5,060 nt of DNA from Clostridia bacterium (GTDB lineage Bacteria; Bacillota_A; Clostridia; Oscillospirales; Acutalibacteraceae), in the NCBI GenBank assembly GCA_017549665.1, contig JAFYUD010000218.1, positions 1-5,060 on the forward strand. Direction: 5' to 3'. Position 1 is the stretch's first letter, and each line of letters opens with the position of its first letter. This document shows positions 1 to 5,060 of the stretch, piece after piece. The position numbers and the translations under genes are program-made. Under the pieces are notes generated by a model. The model worked only from the letters and a program-made list of their open reading frames with translations. It ran no database searches and was not told the origin of the DNA.

Positions 1-249
1 AGCAACGAAGTCTGTTTCGCAGTTGATTTCTACAAGAGCACCTGCTGTAGCATCCTTGCATGTAGCAACGATACCTTCTGCAGCAACACGGCTTGCCTTC
101 TTAGCTGCTGAAGCAAGACCCTTTTCTCTGAGAATTTCTATAGCCTTATCGATGTCACCGTCTGTTTCAACGAGTGCCTTCTTACAATCCATCATACCAA
201 CGCCTGTCTTCTCACGAAGAGCCTGAACGTCTTTAGCTGTAAATGCCAT
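1..249 (-). CDS. tsf: Translation elongation factor Ts, N-terminal part (runs off the window)
   Basis: EF-Ts is the cytoplasmic guanine-nucleotide exchange factor that regenerates EF-Tu-GTP from EF-Tu-GDP. The window holds the first 83 codons. The protein starts [20 protein letters not shown], followed by DCKKAL and a UBA-like N-terminal helical domain (about residues 1-55). The conserved ETDFVA, the start of the TDFVAKN signature that contacts EF-Tu, sits at residues 78-83, right at the window edge. The ATG at 247-249 is chosen because GGAGG lies at 258-262 with an 8-nt spacer and the family normally begins here. It lies 78 nt downstream of rpsB in the same direction, the standard rpsB-tsf order. 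A hairpin in the gap may lower its transcription relative to rpsB. No frameshift is seen; the truncation is only the window boundary. Identity is very secure. Confidence 0.98.
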   Translation of the reverse strand, partial: MAFTAKDVQALREKTGVGMMDCKKALVETDGDIDKAIEILREKGLASAAKKASRVAAEGIVATCKDATAGALVEINCETDFVA

Positions 250-285
250 TTTAATTTCCTCCAATTTGTTAAATAATTTTAAAAT

Positions 286-313
286 AAGCCCGCACCTGAA
301 TATGTACGGGCTT
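286..313 (-). terminator. Intergenic hairpin between rpsB and tsf (attenuator or partial terminator)
   Basis: On the minus strand the arms AGCCCGTAC (312-304) and GTGCGGGCT (295-287) pair over 9 bp, one of them a U-G wobble, with an 8-nt loop. A flanking T-A pair (313/286) can extend the stem. The downstream sequence is TATTTTAAAATTATTT, a broken T-tract. The stem is GC-rich at its base, which fits an intrinsic terminator, but the T-run is interrupted, so termination is probably incomplete. E. coli rpsB-tsf is known to carry an attenuating terminator in the same gap. It could instead mark an mRNA processing point. Confidence 0.65.
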
Positions 314-327
314 TGAATAATCTTAAA

Positions 328-1059
328 TTATTCAGCTGCTTCTTCAGCTGCTTCTTCAGCTGCGGGAGCAACCTGCTCGCCCTGTCTGCCTTCGATAACA
401 GCGTCAGCCATTGCGCCTGCAATAAGCTTAACTGCACGGATAGCGTCGTCGTTACCGGGGATAACGTAGTCAACTTCGTCGGGATCGCAGTTTGTGTCTA
501 CGATAGCAACGATGGGTATACCGAGCTTCTTAGCTTCAGCAACAGCAATTCTTTCCTTTCTGGGGTCAACGATGAACATTGCTGCGGGCATCTTCTTCAT
601 CTCTGTGATACCGCCGAGGAACTTCTCAAGCTTTTCGATTTCAAGCTGGAGCTTAGCAACTTCCTTCTTGGGGAGAAGGTCGAATGTGCCGTTTTCTTCC
701 ATAGCCTTGAGCTGTGCAAGTCTTCTGATTCTGAGTTTGATTGTAGTGAAGTTTGTAAGCATACCGCCAAGCCATCTTGCGTTAACAAAAGGCATGCCGC
801 AACGCTCTGCTTCTTCCTTAACTGAATCCATTGCCTGCTTCTTTGTGCCGACAAAAAGGATTTCATCACCGTTTTCAGCTACCTGACGAACGAACATGTA
901 AGCGTCCTCAAGCTTCTTAACTGTCTTCTGAAGGTCGATGATGTAGATTCCGTTACGCTCTGTGAAGATGTACGGAGCCATTTTGGGGTTCCATCTTCTT
1001 GTCTGGTGTCCGAAATGAACGCCGGCTTCAAGAAGCTGTTTCATTGATACTACTGCCAT
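328..1059 (-). CDS. rpsB: 30S ribosomal protein S2
   Basis: S2 is a late-assembling small-subunit protein bound between the head and body of the 30S particle, near S1 and the Shine-Dalgarno helix. The complete 243-residue product matches the usual bacterial length (about 240-250). Family signatures are [19 protein letters not shown] at residues 9-27, WLGGMLTNF at 96-104, a charged coiled-coil protrusion at about 105-155, DTNCDPD at 188-194 and [10 protein letters not shown] at 200-209. The ATG is set by AAGGAGG at 1069-1075 with a 9-nt spacer. The C-terminus is a low-complexity Ala/Glu tail ([11 protein letters not shown]) encoded by a 12-bp unit repeated at 331-354 with a further partial copy; such acidic tails vary among S2 proteins. 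It is the first gene after its own promoter and structured leader, and tsf follows. Identity is very secure. Confidence 0.99.
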   Translation of the reverse strand: MAVVSMKQLLEAGVHFGHQTRRWNPKMAPYIFTERNGIYIIDLQKTVKKLEDAYMFVRQVAENGDEILFVGTKKQAMDSVKEEAERCGMPFVNARWLGGMLTNFTTIKLRIRRLAQLKAMEENGTFDLLPKKEVAKLQLEIEKLEKFLGGITEMKKMPAAMFIVDPRKERIAVAEAKKLGIPIVAIVDTNCDPDEVDYVIPGNDDAIRAVKLIAGAMADAVIEGRQGEQVAPAAEEAAEEAAE

Positions 1060-1068
1060 AATTTTTTT

Positions 1069-1075
1069 CCTCCTT
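1069..1075 (-). promoter_or_regulatory. rpsB ribosome binding site
   Basis: AAGGAGG on the minus strand, a near-perfect anti-16S match 9 nt upstream of the rpsB ATG. It sits 12 nt downstream of the closing stem of the leader structure, a position where protein binding to that stem could hinder ribosome loading. Confidence 0.9.
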
Positions 1076-1087
1076 AAATTTAACCGC

Positions 1088-1145
1088 CGCAGCCGTCACC
1101 TCCGCATGGAACATCTTTGATGCAGGGTCACACGAATGGACTGCG
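1088..1145 (-). ncRNA. Candidate structured rpsB leader (possible S2 autoregulatory element)
   Basis: Two nested stems can be drawn in the predicted rpsB 5' UTR. The outer stem pairs CGCAGUC (1145-1139) with GGCUGCG (1094-1088), 7 bp with one U-G wobble. The inner stem pairs ACC-CUGCAU (1128-1120) with AUGCGG-A-GGU (1107-1098), 9 bp with one U-G wobble and one bulged A, and has a 12-nt loop (1119-1108). They are separated by an asymmetric internal loop of 10 nt on the 5' side (1138-1129) and 3 nt on the 3' side (1097-1095). A competing CACG/CGUG pairing (1147-1144 with 1134-1131) would exclude the outer stem. The region is clearly richer in GC than the surrounding spacer. Many ribosomal protein operons are controlled by such leaders, including rpsB in gammaproteobacteria. 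I cannot assign this one to a named RNA family; the regulatory role is inference. Confidence 0.55.
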
Positions 1146-1162
1146 TGAGTTTTAGCTTGTAA

Positions 1163-1191
1163 ATTATACCACAAGAAAACTCATTTTGCAA
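1163..1191 (-). promoter_or_regulatory. Sigma-A type promoter of rpsB-tsf
   Basis: On the minus strand the -35 element TTGCAA (1191-1186, 4 of 6 to consensus) is followed by a 17-nt spacer and a perfect -10 element TATAAT (1168-1163). Transcription should begin near 1156, giving a leader of about 97 nt before rpsB. An A/T-rich stretch lies just upstream of the -35. Spacing and -10 are ideal for the housekeeping sigma factor, which suits a highly expressed ribosomal gene. The promoter lies inside a 17-bp inverted repeat. Confidence 0.85.
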
Positions 1192-1218
1192 TAGGAAAAG
1201 AGAGTTTTTTTGTGGTAT
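1166..1218. repeat. 17-bp inverted repeat enclosing the rpsB promoter
   Basis: On the plus strand the left arm ATACCACAAGAAAACTC (1166-1182) and the right arm GAGTTTTTTTGTGGTAT (1202-1218) are inverted repeats matching at 16 of 17 positions, separated by 19 bp. The left arm overlaps part of the -10 and most of the -10/-35 spacer; the -35 lies in the central gap; the right arm lies just upstream of the -35. Possible meanings are an operator with two half-sites around the polymerase site, a hairpin in read-through RNA from the upstream operon, or the ends of a small inserted element. No T-tract follows on the minus strand, so a classical terminator is unlikely. Confidence 0.7.
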
Positions 1219-1250
1219 TTAAGTCCATTATTTTAGATGAAATGCACAAA

Positions 1251-1349
1251 CAATAATTTAAATGTACAATGTGCAGTGAACAATGTACAATTAAAATTCA
1301 ACACCGAAGGTGTTCCGATAATTGTAAATTGTACATTATAAATTGTTAA
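1251..1349. repeat. Approximately 100-bp imperfect palindromic intergenic repeat (MITE- or REP-like)
   Basis: Nested symmetry is visible. AATGTACAATT at 1282-1292 is the exact inverse of AATTGTACATT at 1327-1337. Inside lies a perfect hairpin AACACC-GAA-GGTGTT (1300-1314). Outside, the 1255-1270 segment (AATTTAAATGTACAAT) is also nearly complementary to 1328-1344, with one inserted base, so two left-hand copies compete for one right-hand arm. The left copies AATGTACAAT (1261-1270 and 1282-1291) form a direct repeat with a 21-bp period. There is no open reading frame. The structure resembles short palindromic repeats spread through intergenic regions of gut Clostridia. Read on the minus strand, the inner hairpin followed by GAATTTTAATT could weakly terminate the upstream operon. 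Confidence 0.65.
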
Positions 1350-1366
1350 TTCAGAAAAATAAATTC

Positions 1367-2575
1367 TTACTTAAGGTACTCCATATATACCCAGCCCTCT
1401 ACGTCGTCAACGAATATCTTACCCCAGCTGCCTTTGATTTCTTCAACCGTTACAGTGTCGCCTTCAGAAAGAGAGCCGATGATTTCACCCTCAGTTGAGT
1501 GTGTGCTTCTGACATTGAGATTTGTGTTTGAGCCGTTGAGTGTTACTGTGTAGATACCGGTCTTGAATTCAACAACCTCAAGATTTGATTCGGTTTCCTT
1601 TGCTGTTGTTGTTTCCTGCTGCGCATCGGGTGTCTCATTGGGAGTGAACTTAAGGTCTGCAAGCTTTACCCAGCCTGTATAATTATTGAATGTTGTCTTG
1701 CCGAAATCATCCTTGATTTCAGTGATTTCAATAATTGTCTTGTTGGGGATTGTTGCAATGATTCTCTGATCAGTGACTGATTTGTAGACAAAGACATTGT
1801 TCTGTTCTGTATAAACAGTGTAGACACCTGTCTGTTCAACATATGAATTGTCGATAGCTTCATCAGATGCTGCTTCATTTTTCTTTGTGGGCTTTTCAAG
1901 TGTGCCTGATGAAATAGATGACTGCGGCTCGTCATCAGTTGTGATGATTCCGAACTGCTTGCCGAGCTGAGTAACACCGAAGATAATGATTGCAAGACCT
2001 GCGATAACAGCAATTGCAAGAATGAGATATTTTACATTGAAATTGAACTGAGGCTTATTGCGTGAATGATCACGGATGACCTTACCTCTTGCGGGAGGCT
2101 CGTCATCATACAAAGCATCGCTGTCTTCATCGTAAAAATCATCATAGTTCTCTTCTGCGTCGTCATATTCCTGCTCGACAGTGAAGTTTATTCTTCTTTC
2201 GGGATCTGCATATTCTTCCTCTTCTTCTTCAGGCTCGTATGCTTTGACTTCCTCTTCCTGCTTACGGCTTCTTGACATGAACATTCTGTCATATTCAAGC
2301 ACGTCAGCTGTTGCCTTGTCGTAAGTATGAGGATCGGTATATACAGGAGCGTTGGGATCACTGCTGAAAATATCAGTGATGTTGATTGTTTTTTCAGTCG
2401 GCTTTGCAGCATCATCTGTAACGGGCTTGTAGACGATTGTTGTCTCAAGCTCGGGAATGCTGCTGACAGGCTCATTGATTATTGCCTGCTCTTCGGCGGA
2501 AGTGATTACTCTGCCACATTTAGGGCAGCACTTTTTTCCCTGAGGTATTTCAGTTGAACATACACGACATTTCAT
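1367..2575 (-). CDS. Zinc-ribbon, single-pass membrane protein with two extracellular SH3-like domains
   Basis: This 402-residue protein has a clear modular layout. A zinc ribbon at residues 3-20 has two CxxC pairs (C3/C6 and C17/C20). A polar linker follows, then a strongly acidic region (about 107-160) that includes a run of six Glu. One hydrophobic helix lies at about 182-201, preceded by basic residues (RDHSRNK), so by the positive-inside rule the N-terminus is cytoplasmic. After a Ser/Thr/Lys linker come an SH3-like domain (about 250-309, degenerate) and a second, more typical bacterial SH3 domain (about 340-402) with LNVRS, the G-x-L-x-EGD turn and the closing GWVYMEYL. Such SH3 domains often bind cell-wall peptides; the ligand here is not visible. 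The ATG shares one base with the preceding stop (TAATG), with AGGAGG at 2583-2588 and a 7-nt spacer. It is the last gene of the operon. The architecture suggests a wall-sensing or scaffold role, which is inference; no enzyme motif is seen. Confidence 0.9.
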   Translation of the reverse strand: MKCRVCSTEIPQGKKCCPKCGRVITSAEEQAIINEPVSSIPELETTIVYKPVTDDAAKPTEKTINITDIFSSDPNAPVYTDPHTYDKATADVLEYDRMFMSRSRKQEEEVKAYEPEEEEEEYADPERRINFTVEQEYDDAEENYDDFYDEDSDALYDDEPPARGKVIRDHSRNKPQFNFNVKYLILAIAVIAGLAIIIFGVTQLGKQFGIITTDDEPQSSISSGTLEKPTKKNEAASDEAIDNSYVEQTGVYTVYTEQNNVFVYKSVTDQRIIATIPNKTIIEITEIKDDFGKTTFNNYTGWVKLADLKFTPNETPDAQQETTTAKETESNLEVVEFKTGIYTVTLNGSNTNLNVRSTHSTEGEIIGSLSEGDTVTVEEIKGSWGKIFVDDVEGWVYMEYLK

Positions 2576-2817
2576 TATGTTTCCTCCTGCTTCTTTTTTA
2601 ATTTATTGAAAAAGTTATCTCTTTTTTCTTTAATACGTTTTTTTCTTTCTGCAGTTTCTTCTGCAGCAGGCTTGTATACTCCGTTTTCACAGATGAATAC
2701 GTCACCGGCATGAATGTCCGACGGAAGATTTGCAATATCTTCATTGTACACCCTGCCTTCATCGTCAGTAAAAACTGCAGTCGAATTTTCTTCAATACGG
2801 TCAAGAGTATAATACAT
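2575..2817 (-). CDS. Small DUF3006-type protein
   Basis: This 80-residue cytoplasmic protein has no signal or membrane segment. Its layout matches the DUF3006 family: an opening short beta-rich part with a DRIE motif (residues 6-9), a middle LPSDIHAGDVF segment (31-41) typical of the 'LP-x-x-x-x-x-GDV' turn, and a highly charged helical tail (about 51-80) rich in Lys, Arg and Glu. The biochemical function of DUF3006 is not known. Members are commonly short and, to my knowledge, often encoded beside ComEC-like metallo-beta-lactamase hydrolases, which is the arrangement here. The ATG is 2 nt after the stop of that hydrolase gene, with AAGGAG (2826-2831) inside the hydrolase coding end and an 8-nt spacer. 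Its stop overlaps the next start by one base, so it is probably translated in step with both neighbours. The family call rests on pattern recognition only. Confidence 0.8.
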   Translation of the reverse strand: MYYTLDRIEENSTAVFTDDEGRVYNEDIANLPSDIHAGDVFICENGVYKPAAEETAERKKRIKEKRDNFFNKLKKKQEET

Positions 2818-2819
2818 AG

Positions 2820-3797
2820 TTACTGCTCCTTCATTTCAAGAGTGTAACCGTCGGCTGTACAATGAACGGAAATTGTACTGCAGATATCTGTACGATAATA
2901 TTTTACATTATTTTCATCCAGAGTTTCAAGTGTTTTTTCTGAAGGATGATTATATCTGTTGTTAAGACCGCAGGAAATGATGCCGATTTCGGGTGAAATC
3001 TGAGCAATGAACTTCTTGTAAGAAGAAGTAGAGCTTCCGTGATGAGCAATTTTGAGAATGTCGATATCAAGCATAGGATATTTTTCCATAATCTGCTTTT
3101 CAACGGACTTCTCCATGTCACCTGTGAGAAGGAAGGATGTTTCACCTGCTGTTATGTGCATAACAACGGAATTATTGTTTTCATTACTTGAATCTACATT
3201 GAAAGGAGCAAGAATGGTACAATCTGCATTGCCGAAGGAGAATGTATAATCAGGCTCTGCAAGGATTATTTCAGCATCACATGCTTCCATTGCATCAATG
3301 AATTTTTCGTAAGTAGCAGTCAGTGAGCTGTCTTCGCAAGGCTCTGAAATGATGATGTTTTCAACATCGATTGCAGAGATTACATCAGCCATTGAGCCCA
3401 TGTGGTCAGAATGCGCATGTGTGACAACAACATAATCAAGTGTACTGATTCCGTAATCTGTAACAGTCCTGATAACTTCGTCTGCGTATTCATCCACGCC
3501 GCTGTCTATAAGCATTGACATGCCGTCTGAGATAAACAGTGCGCAGTCACCCTGACCGATGTCAATAAAATATGCATCAAGCAGGTTTTCGCTTCCCACC
3601 GGCTCTGTTGTGGTCATGTCTGCAGTATCAGCTGCCGTCTGCTTTGTTGTGGTCTGCTGTGCATCATCCTGCACAGAGTCCCGCTTGTTGTTTTTTGTCA
3701 TTACTGATGATATCAGGATAATGCATAATGCAATTACCGTAGCAATGATTGCCGGAAATACAGCTTTGTTACCTTTTTTTCCTTTTGCCTTTTTCAT
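2820..3797 (-). CDS. Membrane-anchored ComEC-like metallo-beta-lactamase-fold hydrolase
   Basis: This 325-residue protein resembles the stand-alone C-terminal hydrolase domain of ComEC/Rec2. A basic N-terminus (MKKAKGKKGNK) precedes one hydrophobic helix (about 12-33) and a Thr/Ser-rich linker (about 46-66), so the catalytic domain should be outside the membrane. Signatures are FIDIGQGDC (77-85), LIDSG (96-100), the metal-binding HAHSDH (127-132), LLTGD (223-227), AHHGSS (251-256) and NRYNHPS (280-286). ComEC-like members are proposed to act as nucleases or phosphodiesterases; the substrate here is unknown. No channel domain is present, so it is not full ComEC. No lipobox is seen: the sequence before C25 is IAL. 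The ATG at 3795-3797 is preferred because AGAGG (3805-3809) lies 7 nt upstream. A longer frame from a TTG at 3855-3857 lacks such a site and would add 20 residues. The gene overlaps the ygiQ end by 29 nt. Confidence 0.93.
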   Translation of the reverse strand: MKKAKGKKGNKAVFPAIIATVIALCIILISSVMTKNNKRDSVQDDAQQTTTKQTAADTADMTTTEPVGSENLLDAYFIDIGQGDCALFISDGMSMLIDSGVDEYADEVIRTVTDYGISTLDYVVVTHAHSDHMGSMADVISAIDVENIIISEPCEDSSLTATYEKFIDAMEACDAEIILAEPDYTFSFGNADCTILAPFNVDSSNENNNSVVMHITAGETSFLLTGDMEKSVEKQIMEKYPMLDIDILKIAHHGSSTSSYKKFIAQISPEIGIISCGLNNRYNHPSEKTLETLDENNVKYYRTDICSTISVHCTADGYTLEMKEQ

Positions 3798-5060
3798 TAC
3801 TGTTCCTCTTTTCGTAACTGTTACGGCTCTTCGGGGCATTTTTTGATTTTGCCGCAAATTTTGGTGAGCCTTTGATAAGACAGTTTGGTGAATTGCCGAT
3901 AAGGTCTGTGCGACGTATCTTTACAAGTGCTTCTTCAACCATGTCACGGTTTTTCGGGTCGAAATAACGCATAAGTGCACGCTGAAGAGCTTTGTCGTGA
4001 GGATTTTTTGCAACATATACCTTTTCAAGAGTATACGGATCAAGCTCTGTATAGAACATTGCTGTTGAAATTGTGCCCGGAGTGGGGTAGAAATCCTGCA
4101 CCTGCTCGGGATGAAGTCCCTGATCTTTTATAAAAAGTGCAAGATCCACAGCTTCTTTCAGTGAGCTTCCGGGATGTGAGGACATGAGATAAGGAACGAT
4201 ATACTGTTCTTTACCTGCTGATTTGCTCAGCTCAAAATATCTTTTTGCAAATTTTATATATGCTTCAATATGAGGCTTTCCCATCTTGTCAAGCACAGCT
4301 GCAGAACAATGCTCAGGTGCAACCTTAAGCTGTCCGCTTACATGATGCTGAACAAGCTCCTTGAAGAAATCTTCGTTCTTGTCGCACAGCATATAGTCAA
4401 AACGGATACCTGAACGGACAAATACCTTCTTTACTTTCGGTAACTGACGTACAGTTCTTAAAATATCAAGATATTCCTGCTGGTCTGCCTGCAGATTTTT
4501 GCAGGGATAAGGTGCAAGACACTTTTTGCCTTTGCATAAGCCTCTGTCTTCCTGACCTTTGCATGAGGGGAAACGGAAGTTTGCTGTGGGGCCTCCGATA
4601 TCGTGAATGTATCCCTTGAAATTGGGAAGAGTTGTAAGCAGCTTTGCTTCCTTTACAACTGATTCCTTGCTTCTTGACGTGATATATCTGCCCTGATGGA
4701 ATGCAAGTGAACAGAAGTTACAAGCACCGAAACAGCCTCTGTTGTGGGTGATTGAAAACTTCACTTCCTGAATACCCGGAACTCCACCGTCTTTTTCATA
4801 AGAGGGATGATAATTTCTCGTAAAAGGCAGAGCATAAACCTCGTCGAGCTCCTCACTTGTAAGAGGCGGCATAGGAGGATTCTGTACAAGCATCTTATTT
4901 CCGTGGCGCTGTTTGATAAGCTTTCCGCGGATATGATCCTGCTCATCCTGCTGAATTCTGCAGGAAACTGCATATTCCCTTTTACTTTTGACAACATTCT
5001 CAAAGCTTGGACACTCGGCACCTGTCAAGGGTGTATCCTTAACATCACACACATAACAGG
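3769..5060 (-). CDS. ygiQ: YgiQ-family radical SAM protein, C-terminal part (start outside the window)
   Basis: This is a radical S-adenosylmethionine protein of the large YgiQ family; its substrate is not established. The frame is open to the window edge (430 codons), beginning within CYVCDVKDTPL, and the family is usually 600-750 residues, so roughly the first third or more is missing. The [4Fe-4S] motif C-x3-C-x2-C (CFGACNFC) is encoded at 4711-4734, inside the family-typical ITHNRGCFGACNFCSLAFH. DIGGPTANF follows, then a Cys cluster C-x8-C-x4-C-x5-C (4501-4563), VRSGIRFDY, LKVAPEHCS, PYLMSSHPGSS and QDFYPTPGT. The NPHDKALQRAL to NSPNCLI stretch belongs to the C-terminal domain usual in this family. 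The last 30 or so residues are Lys/Arg/Asn/Ser-rich low complexity. A GTG at 5050-5052 exists but is internal to conserved sequence and is not the real start. Its stop lies 29 nt inside the hydrolase gene. Confidence 0.96.
   Translation of the reverse strand, partial: CYVCDVKDTPLTGAECPSFENVVKSKREYAVSCRIQQDEQDHIRGKLIKQRHGNKMLVQNPPMPPLTSEELDEVYALPFTRNYHPSYEKDGGVPGIQEVKFSITHNRGCFGACNFCSLAFHQGRYITSRSKESVVKEAKLLTTLPNFKGYIHDIGGPTANFRFPSCKGQEDRGLCKGKKCLAPYPCKNLQADQQEYLDILRTVRQLPKVKKVFVRSGIRFDYMLCDKNEDFFKELVQHHVSGQLKVAPEHCSAAVLDKMGKPHIEAYIKFAKRYFELSKSAGKEQYIVPYLMSSHPGSSLKEAVDLALFIKDQGLHPEQVQDFYPTPGTISTAMFYTELDPYTLEKVYVAKNPHDKALQRALMRYFDPKNRDMVEEALVKIRRTDLIGNSPNCLIKGSPKFAAKSKNAPKSRNSYEKRNSNEKGKRKKR
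3805..3809 (-). promoter_or_regulatory. Ribosome binding site deciding the hydrolase start
   Basis: AGAGG (within AAAAGAGGAACAGTA) on the minus strand ends 7 nt before the ATG at 3795-3797. It lies inside the 3' end of the ygiQ coding region. It supports the 325-residue product over the TTG-initiated form, which would place a non-hydrophobic 20-residue extension before the basic/hydrophobic anchor. Confidence 0.75.

Larger units (their letters stand above)
1060..1366. other. Non-coding spacer between the SH3-protein gene and rpsB
   Basis: This 307-bp stretch carries no credible gene on either strand. From right to left it holds an imperfect palindromic repeat (about 1251-1349), about 30 AT-rich bases with nothing recognised, a dyad (1166-1218) around the rpsB promoter, and the structured rpsB leader. 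The right-hand operon ends at 1367 and rpsB transcription starts near 1156, so the spacer separates two co-directional transcription units. Confidence 0.85.

Noticed and set aside
331..366. 12-bp tandem repeat with CAGCTG palindromes at the rpsB 3' end
   Set aside because: It encodes the Ala/Glu tail of S2 and is explained by that low-complexity protein sequence; only two full units and a partial one.
313..886. Plus-strand open frames of 170 and 130 codons opposite rpsB
   Set aside because: They are antisense to a highly conserved ribosomal protein gene, have low-complexity Ser/Leu/Phe/Cys-rich products, and match no family; they arise from the codon bias of rpsB.
1060..1160. T-box or metabolite riboswitch in the rpsB leader
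   Set aside because: No T-box sequence, no terminator hairpin with T-run, and no recognised aptamer core; position before rpsB favours a ribosomal protein leader.
1261..1291. Direct repeats AATGTACAAT with a 21-bp period as a possible CRISPR remnant
   Set aside because: The repeat is only 10 bp, the spacer is 11 bp, there are only two direct copies, and an inverted copy lies nearby; a palindromic element explains it better.
2066..2275. Plus-strand 69-codon frame giving a very hydrophobic, membrane-like peptide
   Set aside because: It is the complement of the Glu/Asp-rich stretch of the SH3-protein gene, where GAA/GAT codons read backwards as Phe/Ile/Leu. No convincing ribosome binding site or family match.
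3721..3797. Lipoprotein signal at the hydrolase N-terminus (Cys at residue 25)
   Set aside because: The residues before the Cys (IAL) do not fit a lipobox, and the hydrophobic run continues past it, so an uncleaved membrane anchor is more likely.
3559..3846. Plus-strand 95-codon frame with hydrophobic segments
   Set aside because: Antisense to the anchor and Thr-rich linker of the hydrolase; no family resemblance and the opposite direction to every neighbour.
5050..5052. GTG as the start of the YgiQ-family gene
   Set aside because: The open frame continues upstream to the window edge, and the family needs an N-terminal domain and the sequence before the radical SAM motif that would otherwise be missing.

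Overview
The window comes from a bacterium with Firmicutes-type gene structure, most likely a gut Clostridia member of the Ruminococcus/Oscillospiraceae kind. This is inferred from strong AGGAGG-type ribosome binding sites, moderate to low GC content, AT-rich spacers carrying a TGTACA-type palindromic repeat, and the gene families present. No species can be named from sequence alone. Every supported gene lies on the minus strand, so transcription runs from position 5060 towards position 1.

Right block (5060 to 1367): a tightly packed four-gene operon. In transcription order it holds the C-terminal part of a YgiQ-family radical SAM protein (start outside the window), a membrane-anchored ComEC-like metallo-beta-lactamase hydrolase, an 80-residue DUF3006-type protein, and a 402-residue membrane protein with an N-terminal zinc ribbon, a very acidic cytoplasmic segment, one membrane helix and two SH3-like domains outside. 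The junctions are a 29-nt overlap, a 2-nt gap and a 1-nt TAATG overlap, so translational coupling is likely. The three downstream genes look like a cell-surface module: an exported hydrolase, a small partner, and a protein that could link the cell wall to the cytoplasm.

Spacer (1366 to 1060, 307 bp): this non-coding stretch is unusually structured. It holds an approximately 100-bp imperfect palindromic repeat, a 17-bp inverted repeat (16 of 17 positions) that encloses a near-consensus sigma-A promoter, and a leader of about 97 nt that can fold into two nested stems just upstream of the rpsB ribosome binding site.

Left block (1059 to 1): rpsB (ribosomal protein S2, complete), a hairpin with a short T-rich tail in the intergenic gap, and tsf (elongation factor Ts, first 83 codons only). 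This is the widespread rpsB-tsf translation operon. The leader and the intergenic hairpin suggest S2 feedback control and partial termination before tsf; both are inferences from the sequence.

No defence system, CRISPR array, tRNA, rRNA or transposase gene was seen. The least explained parts are the promoter dyad with the S2 leader, the palindromic repeat, and the hydrolase/DUF3006/zinc-ribbon-SH3 module.
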